Source: Uranotaenia lowii
Lineage: Eukaryota > Arthropoda > Insecta > Diptera > Culicidae
Length of the DNA stretch: 64,000 nt
Assembly (NCBI RefSeq): GCF_029784155.1
Contig: NC_073693.1
Location: forward strand, 287,218,875 to 287,282,874
Reading direction: 5' to 3'
The translations under genes were made by a program, and so were the position numbers. A model generated the notes under the pieces. That model had not been told where the DNA came from. It did not search any database and saw only the letters and a list, made by a program, of their open reading frames with translations. Shown here one piece after another: positions 57,330-64,000 of this stretch (its first letter is position 1; each line of letters begins with the position of its first letter).

Positions 57330-60300
57330 TCAACAGACCACGTCGTTGATCGATGTTGATGCTGATGGACCCTCGCCGTTACTGGTCTCAATTGGTAGGA
57401 CTGCGACCTCCGTGATCGCTCGCTTGTATTCGCCAGACGCCGTTTTGACCACCACTACGCGTACTCGTCCGTCGGAACCGGTGATGGTTTGGATGATTCG
57501 ACCAAGAGGCCATTGAAGTGGAGGGTAGTTGTCGAGCTTCAGTAGCACCAGTTGACCCTGTTGAACGTCCGAAGTTTGGCGTCTCCACTTACTGCGTTGA
57601 TGAAGCTGGCTTACATAGTCCCTCGACCAGGAGCGCCACAGATCTTGAACCGAACGTTGCATGTCCTGCAGACGGGTGATTCGACTAGGCGACAGATGAA
57701 GAAGGTCGGGCTCAGGAATTGAGACGAGCGGTTCTCCAATGAGGAAGTGACCAGGAGTAAGCGATGAGAGGTCATCCGGAGTGTCGGTTAAAGGAATGAG
57801 TGGGCGAGAGTTCAATACAGATTCAATCTGTGCAACGATGGTCAGGAGTTGATCCATTGAGAAAGCCTTTTGTCCCATTATGCGACGAAAATGATACTTA
57901 AAGGACTTCACTCCGGCTTCCCAGAGGCCACCAAAGTGTGGTGAGCGGGCTGGGATGAAGCGAAAGATGATGCCGTGTCCTGCGCAGAATTCGCCCCATT
58001 CCTTCGACTTGAATTGTTGCTGGAACTCCTTCCGAAGTCGACGTAATTCGCGATCCGCCCCGACGAAAGCGGTTGCATTGTCGCAGTGCAATTCGAGAAC
58101 GCGGCCACGACTGGCGACAAAACGTTTGACGGCGTTGATGCACGCGACGGTCGACAAGTCAGCGACGACTTCGAGATGCACGGCCTTCACCACCAAGCAG
58201 ACGAACAACGCAACGTAAACTTTAACCGACGCACCTTTCCCAAACAGCGGACGAACGAAAAACGGCCCACAGTAGTCCATTCCTGAATAGGTAAAAGCTC
58301 GGGCTGGTTTTAGGCGTACTGATGGTAGAGGTGCCATGATTTGGTTTGTAGTTGTAGGATTGCACCTGAAGCAGACTACGCACTGGCGTACAATCTTCCG
58401 AGCTAACTCTCGACCCCGTAGTGGCCAAAAACGTTGGCGAATTGTTGCAAGGAGAAGTGAAGGTCCTCCATGAAGTGTCTGCAGATGAATCGATCTAGCA
58501 ATCAACAAGCTCAGTTGATGATTTGCCGGCAACAAAATTGGATGGCGAGTATCGAACGGTGCATTCAAATTTTTTAAACGTCCATCAATCCGAAGAAGTC
58601 CGAATTCATCCATCATAATATTCAGATTTTTGAGTGGCGATTTCGAGGCGAGTGAGACAGCATTGCCAGACTTGGTATGGCTATGCAAACGGACTTCCGT
58701 GGGAAATTCCTGGTGCTGTGCGATTCGAATGAGGGACTTGAGCGTAATGTCTACTTCTTCAGGCGACAAGGATGATGGAATACGCTCATTTTCCGGCAGT
58801 TTGCAGTTTTTTCGAAAGCGATAACAGTAGGAAACGACTCGTAATAACTTTGCTAGCTCCGAAAACCGAGTGAAGATGTTGAAATTTTCTTCCATTGAGT
58901 GAAGAGAAACCATTGGACGCATTTCCACTTCCAGTTCGGGTTTAAATGGTGTCGATACAACGCCTTCCGGCCACATTTCGACGGGGGAGGAAAGAAATTC
59001 TGGACCATGCCACCACAGCTTGTCGAGCAGGATCTGGCTTGCGAGCATTCCTCGGGAAATACGATCAGCAGGGTTCAATTCCGTCGATATGTGCCTCCAT
59101 TGGGAACCCTTTGTTAGACGTTGAATCTCTGCAACTCGATTGGAGACGAAAACTTTCCAACAGTTAGATCGGGAATTGATCCAGTGAAGAACCACTGTTG
59201 AATCCGTCCAAAATGTTACTGATCCGGTGATTCTTGTGTTTGTTAGCAGATTGTGAACTAATTGGCTGCCAAGAAGAGCTGCGCACAGCTCCAAGCGAGG
59301 AATAGATTGACCACGAAGTGGAGCGACACGAGATTTCGATGTGAGAAGATGCGAGTGGAATTGGCCTTGTTCGTCAGATGATACAATGTAGATGCAGCAA
59401 CCGTAACCTTTCTGCGACGCATCGCAAAAACAGTGGATCGTGTATTGTTGTAGTGTGTTCCGAAAAACTCTTCGAGGGATTTGTAACGATGTCAGCTCCT
59501 TAATGTCAGTACGATATTTCTTCCACCATCGTGCCGACTCTTCTGCAAGCTCAGAATCCCACGATAGATCAGCCTCCCAGAGGGTTTGGACGAACATCTT
59601 TGCGTTAACGACTACAGGCCCCAGGAGTCCAAGGGGATCAAACAGCTGAGACATCTCAGAAACCACAATGCGCTTAGTAACAATTTCAAGTTCTGAGAGA
59701 GCAGGGATCTTGAATTTGAAGACATCCTCCTGGGGAAACCATAACAAACCCAAGGTTTTGACTGCTTGAGAACGATCGAGCTCTAGTTCTGTTGATGTTT
59801 CCCAGAACTCTTCCGGAACGCCGCTGAGAACTGTTTTGTAGTTTGACGCCCATTTTCGCAGAACAAAACCAGCCGACTTCAACATTTCCATTAGTTGTTT
59901 GCAGGTTTCTATCATCGTGTCGTGGTCGTCGTGTCCAGAAATTATGTCGTCTACGTATGTGCCCTTTTGAATCACAGGTACGGCAAGAGGATACCGACTT
60001 CCCTCGTCGATAGCGAGTTGGTTAAGCACACGAGCAGCATGGAATGGCGAACTTGCAAGACGGTAAGTAACAGTTTTCAACTGGTAGGTGCTGATTGGGT
60101 CAGTTGGGCTTCTGCGCCAAAGAATTTGCTGGAATTTCCGGTCATCAGGGTGGACCCAAATCTGCCGGAACATTTTCTCTGCATCGGCGGTAATGGCGAA
60201 CAATGGCAGGCGAAAATTAACGACAGTAGAGAAAAGAGCTGGCTGAACTGTTGGTCCGGCGTAGAGAGCGTCGTTGAGCGACAGAGCGGCTGCTCCACGA

Positions 60301-62174
60301 CAGGAACCGTCGAATACCACGCGTGTTTTGGTGGTCGTACTTTCTGGACGTTGGATGGCATGGTGAGGAAGAAAAAACTGTGGGCTACGCGGCGCGTCGC
60401 GAATCAACTCCATGTGACCCAAACTCTCGTACTCTGCCATGAAAGCTGAATAGCTGTGATGCAAATCTTGGTTGGCAGCGAATCTCTTTTCCATTTGCTG
60501 GAATCTTCGAAGAGCAGCGGTGTATGAATCGCCAAGCATCGAGACCTTCTCTTCCTTGAGTGGAAGGCGAACGATATAACGACCTGTATCGTCACGGGAA
60601 ACGGTAGTTTTGAAGTGATCTTCGCAGTGTTGTTCGTCAGGAGTAAGAGCTTTACCGTCATCGAAGTTTTCAACTTCCCAAAACCTCTGAAGTTGAGTAT
60701 CGAGGCTATCGTCAACGCAGATGTGGCATGCTTGCAGTTCTCTAGGCTCTGCATTTGGCTGCTTCAATGTGCCACAAACGATGTATCCGAGGACCGTTTT
60801 CTGTAGCTTCGGAAACTCGGAACCAAGGGAAAATTGCTGGTGTTGAAGAAGGTCGAAGAACAGAGCAGCTCCAATGATGATATCAACACCTTGGCTAATG
60901 TTGAACTGCGGATCTGCAAGCGGTAGATGTTTTGGAATCTTCCAGCGAGAGGTGTCAATGTGATGGCTGGGTAGCGAGACGGTAAGCTTTGGCAGTACGA
61001 GACAGTCTAACTGAGTAGCGAAAGTTTCAAAACGTGACGCAATGGCTAAGGTAACACCATAGCGAACGTTGACGATGGATTGCCCAATTCCACTAACTGG
61101 TGAATTGAGTTTATTCCGCTTCAAACGTAATTTCTGACAGAGGGCCTCCGAAATGAAGCTAGGTTGAGAACCACTATCGAGCAATGCTCTGGCAAAAACG
61201 TATTTATTATCTGCATCTCTCACTTTTATCACTGCTGTTGACAAGATCACGATTGACTGCTGTAGTTGGGTGTTTATTTCCGCACTTTGGCAGGCGGTAG
61301 AGGGAGGATTATCAACGGAAACGACCGACGGCGTTGGGAAAGGATCGACACGCGACGATAACGGAAACGACGGATCAGGTGGTGAGGCAGACGAATATTG
61401 TTCGGACAGATTGCTTTCGGCAAAATTCGGTACGAGATCCGACATTTGGCACGAATGCGACGAAGTTGCTTCAGCGGAATTGTGAACTGGCACAGGTCGA
61501 TTAGTAGATGCTGCTGGTTGTGAACCAGAAGCCGACGGAAATGGAGGCAGGTGTAGCAACGAGTGATGCCTCTTCGAACAACTTTTACAGGATCCGCTGG
61601 AGCAATTTCTGGCTTGATGTGTTCCCTTTAGACAGTTTATGCAAAGGCCATTCTTTTTGACAAGTTCAAAACGAAGTTGAGGAGAAAGTGCTCGAAATTG
61701 TTCACACTGGAACAGGAAATGCGCTTGCTTACAACAGGCACACCTGGGCGCATTATCAGAGACGACATGTGACACAATTGATCTGGATTTCGTTTGCTTA
61801 TTCTCGGATTGGGTAGTTGCCGATTGGGAGAGCTTTAGAGTTTGAACTATTCGCGATCTTCTGTGGATAAACTCGAGAAGTTGATGGTATTGAGGGTATT
61901 CGTCAAAGGCTGATACTAATGTTTCCCACTCGCGAAGTGTTTCGTAAGATCGGATGCTGGACCGGATCTTCGTGGTTCTGAGACCACAAACCGACAAAAT
62001 GTAGTGCCACGTGGTGGTCGACTTGGTAGTGCAACTGCTATCCCGGGTTTCGGCACCAAAATGTTTTGGGTAATCACCTGAGATTCCGGCTGCTTGTGGT
62101 TCGCACTCACGTCCAATTCCTCCGTCGACGATGACTGGTTCCAGCTGCTGGTGGTTCGGATCGGTTTCAGGCAA
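57330..62174 (-). CDS. BEL/Pao polyprotein (Gag C-terminal part, protease, RT, RNase H, integrase)
   Basis: One uninterrupted frame of 1614 codons, but it opens at a TTG inside the LTR and has no ATG before the zinc-knuckle region. Most of the N-terminal half of Gag is missing, which points to a deletion near the leader. Seen in order: the end of Gag (REWETLVSAFDEYPQYHQLL), zinc knuckles (CACCKQAHFLFQC; CINCLKGTHQARNC), protease (ALLDSGSQPSFISEAL), reverse transcriptase with TYVDDIISGHDD, RNase H (HCFCDASQKGYGCCIY; TFWTDSTVVLHW), integrase zinc finger (RSIHLQTLHGG; CVVCFRC), catalytic core (GMDYCGPF; ELHCDNATAFVGADREL; LWEAGVKSFKYHFRR) and the C-terminal domain (GQLVLLKLDNYPPLQWPLGR). The enzymes look intact, while Gag does not, so the copy could move only with help. 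Confidence 0.9.
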   Translation of the reverse strand: MPETDPNHQQLEPVIVDGGIGRECEPQAAGISGDYPKHFGAETRDSSCTTKSTTTWHYILSVCGLRTTKIRSSIRSYETLREWETLVSAFDEYPQYHQLLEFIHRRSRIVQTLKLSQSATTQSENKQTKSRSIVSHVVSDNAPRCACCKQAHFLFQCEQFRALSPQLRFELVKKNGLCINCLKGTHQARNCSSGSCKSCSKRHHSLLHLPPFPSASGSQPAASTNRPVPVHNSAEATSSHSCQMSDLVPNFAESNLSEQYSSASPPDPSFPLSSRVDPFPTPSVVSVDNPPSTACQSAEINTQLQQSIVILSTAVIKVRDADNKYVFARALLDSGSQPSFISEALCQKLRLKRNKLNSPVSGIGQSIVNVRYGVTLAIASRFETFATQLDCLVLPKLTVSLPSHHIDTSRWKIPKHLPLADPQFNISQGVDIIIGAALFFDLLQHQQFSLGSEFPKLQKTVLGYIVCGTLKQPNAEPRELQACHICVDDSLDTQLQRFWEVENFDDGKALTPDEQHCEDHFKTTVSRDDTGRYIVRLPLKEEKVSMLGDSYTAALRRFQQMEKRFAANQDLHHSYSAFMAEYESLGHMELIRDAPRSPQFFLPHHAIQRPESTTTKTRVVFDGSCRGAAALSLNDALYAGPTVQPALFSTVVNFRLPLFAITADAEKMFRQIWVHPDDRKFQQILWRRSPTDPISTYQLKTVTYRLASSPFHAARVLNQLAIDEGSRYPLAVPVIQKGTYVDDIISGHDDHDTMIETCKQLMEMLKSAGFVLRKWASNYKTVLSGVPEEFWETSTELELDRSQAVKTLGLLWFPQEDVFKFKIPALSELEIVTKRIVVSEMSQLFDPLGLLGPVVVNAKMFVQTLWEADLSWDSELAEESARWWKKYRTDIKELTSLQIPRRVFRNTLQQYTIHCFCDASQKGYGCCIYIVSSDEQGQFHSHLLTSKSRVAPLRGQSIPRLELCAALLGSQLVHNLLTNTRITGSVTFWTDSTVVLHWINSRSNCWKVFVSNRVAEIQRLTKGSQWRHISTELNPADRISRGMLASQILLDKLWWHGPEFLSSPVEMWPEGVVSTPFKPELEVEMRPMVSLHSMEENFNIFTRFSELAKLLRVVSYCYRFRKNCKLPENERIPSSLSPEEVDITLKSLIRIAQHQEFPTEVRLHSHTKSGNAVSLASKSPLKNLNIMMDEFGLLRIDGRLKNLNAPFDTRHPILLPANHQLSLLIARSIHLQTLHGGPSLLLATIRQRFWPLRGRELARKIVRQCVVCFRCNPTTTNQIMAPLPSVRLKPARAFTYSGMDYCGPFFVRPLFGKGASVKVYVALFVCLVVKAVHLEVVADLSTVACINAVKRFVASRGRVLELHCDNATAFVGADRELRRLRKEFQQQFKSKEWGEFCAGHGIIFRFIPARSPHFGGLWEAGVKSFKYHFRRIMGQKAFSMDQLLTIVAQIESVLNSRPLIPLTDTPDDLSSLTPGHFLIGEPLVSIPEPDLLHLSPSRITRLQDMQRSVQDLWRSWSRDYVSQLHQRSKWRRQTSDVQQGQLVLLKLDNYPPLQWPLGRIIQTITGSDGRVRVVVVKTASGEYKRAITEVAVLPIETSNGEGPSASTSINDVVC
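62041..62061 (-). promoter_or_regulatory. BEL primer-binding site
   Basis: On the minus strand, directly after the 5' LTR, the sequence reads TTTTGGTGCCGAAACCCGGG. It starts at the LTR border, as tRNA primer sites of BEL/Pao elements do. Confidence 0.8.
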
Positions 62175-62485
62175 AGAGGTTCACTTATTTCCACGGGAAC
62201 AAAACTTGGCGATGTTGCCTCCACGAGTGTAAAATTATTGTGTGTCATGTTTCTCTAATTTTGACATTTCTCATTTCAGGGATGCCAGTATGACAGAATT
62301 CATGGTAAGTACCAAGGTAAGTAGGTATTTAAGGTAAGTGTACACGGAAAGTATAATGTAGGTGAAATATTAATTTTGTTCCAAGGTGAGTATAATTTTA
62401 GGTGAGGTAATGTGTAATTCATTAATAATTCAATTTTCTTATTTTTAGGTTTAACTATTTTGTGAAGGTAATGTAAGCCGCAACA
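62062..62485 (-). repeat. BEL 5' LTR
   Basis: 424 bp, minus orientation, from TGTTGCGGC at 62485 to CCCAAAACA at 62062. Outside it lies the CTGAT duplication. It differs from the other two copies by very few bases (for example one base in the GATCCGAACC region), so the insertion is young. Confidence 0.9.
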
Positions 62486-62737
62486 CTGATATCAGGACAA
62501 TAGATATAATGCATTTTAATATAAGAATGTTAAACATTAAAAGCTTACATAAAAATTTAACGCGAAATTTTATTCCAAGTTTACTTATAACCAACTATAT
62601 TCCATTTTATTGTATATAATCTCCGCGAAACTAATATGTTATGTTTTCTAACTGATTTTGGTTGCGGCCCTCTACGTCATAGAATTTTTTTAATGCGGCC
62701 CGCACACTTAAACGAGTTTGACATGCCTGGTTTAGGA

Positions 62738-64000
62738 GGTGTTATTGCACATATTGTTGACGGGATTGAAAAACCTATTTCCTTCACATCGTTTACCTTG
62801 AATGAGGCACAAAAACGTTATCCAATTCTGCATCTTGAAGCTTTGGCACTAGTGTGTACAATAAAGAAATTTCACAAATACTTGTACGGCCAACAATTTG
62901 TAGTATTCACTGATCACAAGCCTTTAGTGGGTATTTTTGGAAAAACTGGTCAAAATTCTATTTTCGTTACGAGGCTGCAAAGATATGTTTTAGAAGTGTC
63001 TATATATGATTTTAAAATTCATTATAGACCTTCTTCGAAAATGGGGAATGCAGATTTTTGCTCCCGTTTTCCACTTCAGCAAATGATACCTGAAAATATA
63101 GACGCCGAATTTGTAAGGAGTATAAATTTTAGTAACGAATTACCTATTGATTACGGTAAAGTAGCTAGTGCTACAATCAGTGACAAATTTTTGCAGGACG
63201 TAATTTATTTCTACGAAATGGTTGGCCAGATAGATTAGAAAAACGGTTTGTCGACGTTCATTCAAACCAACATGAACTAGAAATAGTAGATCAATGTTTG
63301 CTTTATAAAGACAGAGTTGTCATTCCGCACTTGCTACATGCTAGTATTCTCAAACTTTTACATGCCAACCATGCAGGAATGGTGAAGATGAAGCAGTTAG
63401 CTAGACGTACGGTCTATTGGTTTGGTATCAATTCCGATATTGAAAAATATGTGACAAAATGTGATATTTGTAGTAGCAGAATGCCAATTTTTAAATAAAA
63501 AATAACATCTGAATGGATTCCAACAACAAGACCGTTCAGTAGAATACATATAGATTTTTTTCATTTTTCTAATCATACTTTCTTACTGTTGATTGACAGT
63601 TTTTCCAAGTGGCTGGAAATAGTTTGGATGAAAAATGGGACCGACCATAGTAAGGTTTTAAAAAGATTGGTAGAATATTTTGCCAGGTTTGGGTTACCGG
63701 ACGTATTGGTATCAGACGGAGGACCACCATTTAATTCCCATAAGTTTGTGAAATTTCTAGAAAACCAAGGAATACAGGTTTTAAAAAGTCCACCATACAA
63801 TCCTTCAAGTAATGGGCAAGCTGAAAGGCTAGTTAGAACTACCAAAGATGTTTTTTTGATAAAATTTCTGCTAGATACTGAGTTTGCTGACTTGAGTATA
63901 GAAGATCAAATCAATTTGTTTTTAATGAACTACAGGAATACACCGACAAGAGATGGAGATTTTCCTTCTCAAAAAGTATTTTCATACAAACCCAAAATGA
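62738..64000 (+). pseudogene. RNase H and integrase of the Mag-like gypsy element, broken
   Basis: It continues from the reverse transcriptase part across the hAT insertion: GVIAHIVDGIEKPISFTSFT, HLEALALVCTIKKFHKYLYG, FTDHKPLVGIFGK. Near 63210 the frame shifts (LRNGWPDRLEKRFVD is in another phase). The zinc finger of the integrase follows (HANHAGMVKMKQLARRTVYW, then CDICSSRMP), a TAA at 63496-63498, and the catalytic core (FHIDFFHF-type block, then LVSDGGPPFNSHKFVKFLEN and NPSSNGQAERLVRTTKDVF). The window ends inside the integrase. Confidence 0.85.

Larger units (their letters stand above)
56271..62485. mobile_element. Composite BEL/Pao insertion with an inverted extra LTR
   Basis: This unit is flanked by a single 5-bp duplication CTGAT (56266-56270 and 62486-62490). 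It consists of a plus-strand LTR (56271-56694), 184 bp of leader and filler (56695-56878), a minus-strand LTR (56879-57302), the BEL internal region on the minus strand and a second minus-strand LTR (62062-62485). All three LTRs are 424 bp. The outermost bases on both sides are LTR 5' ends, unlike any normal provirus. Confidence 0.85.
55367..62729 (+). mobile_element. hAT element with 8-bp duplication, split by the BEL insertion
   Basis: The ends are CAGGCATGTCAAAC (55367-55380) and GTTTGACATGCCTG (62716-62729), perfect 14-bp inverted repeats. GTTTAGGA is duplicated at 55359-55366 and 62730-62737, the 8-bp target of hAT elements. Just inside, both ends carry GCGGCCCGC-type repeats. Without the BEL unit the element is about 1.14 kb. 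It keeps part of a transposase frame on the plus strand. It sits in the RNase H codons of the gypsy element. Confidence 0.9.
51590..64000 (+). mobile_element. Mag-like Ty3/gypsy LTR retrotransposon, heavily nested (3' end outside window)
   Basis: The 5' LTR is followed by a primer-binding site of the type TTGGCGACGAG used by Mag-like elements. One gag-pol frame runs gag, zinc knuckle, protease, reverse transcriptase, RNase H and integrase. It is split by a solo LTR (53850-54426) and by a hAT element (55367-62729). Removing each insertion together with one target duplication restores the frame, so the element was intact when they landed. A frameshift near 63210 and a TAA at 63496-63498 break the integrase part. 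The clade is by motif style. Confidence 0.85.

Noticed and set aside
57330..62174. Start of the BEL polyprotein at 62174
   Set aside because: The frame opens at TTG within the LTR. No ATG precedes the zinc-knuckle part, so the listed start is only the limit of the open frame.

Overview
The window is nuclear DNA of an insect, most likely a mosquito or a close dipteran. It has spliced genes with GT-AG introns, a capicua gene of insect type, a DD37E mariner of the mosquito-rich ITm group, and RTE, Jockey, copia, Mag-like gypsy, BEL/Pao and hAT elements. The species cannot be fixed from the sequence alone. Two 500-base runs of N are assembly gaps (20178-20677 and 32041-32540).

Layout. 1-5768: AT-rich DNA with a dead DD37E mariner (3443-4571) inserted beside a fragment of a related transposase. 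5769-15612, plus strand: a seven-exon gene of the SAXO/FAM154 family (stabiliser of axonemal microtubules). Its 7.2 kb second intron holds two MITE-like elements and a 4 kb satellite of 13-bp and 7-bp units. 15613-22275: simple repeats, a TTAA element, a Harbinger-like MITE, an assembly gap, and the 3' half of a copia element inserted into an RTE copy. 26144-49532, minus strand: capicua (cic), 14 coding exons that join in phase into 2639 codons plus a stop; the 5'-most exon lies outside the window. The SAXO-like gene and cic are convergent. The introns of cic hold a 74-bp-type minisatellite, a tRNA-like SINE fragment, a broken RTE element and a 143-bp tandem-repeat element. 49900-64000: a stack of nested transposons. 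A Jockey-group element is cut by a Mag-like gypsy, which carries a solo LTR of another family and a hAT element. The hAT element is itself cut by a BEL/Pao insertion.

The strongest oddity is the BEL/Pao insertion. It has three identical-length LTRs (424 bp), one inverted with respect to the other two. Both outer ends are LTR 5' ends, yet one 5-bp target duplication (CTGAT) flanks the whole unit. Read antisense, the same LTR looks like a small exon-trap cassette with a cluster of strong 5' splice sites.

The two host genes have unrelated jobs: cic is an HMG-box repressor under receptor tyrosine kinase control, and the SAXO-like protein is a predicted axonemal or centriolar microtubule binder. 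No operon-like logic links them. All coordinates and exon joins were read by eye from consensus splice sites and phase; no similarity search was run.
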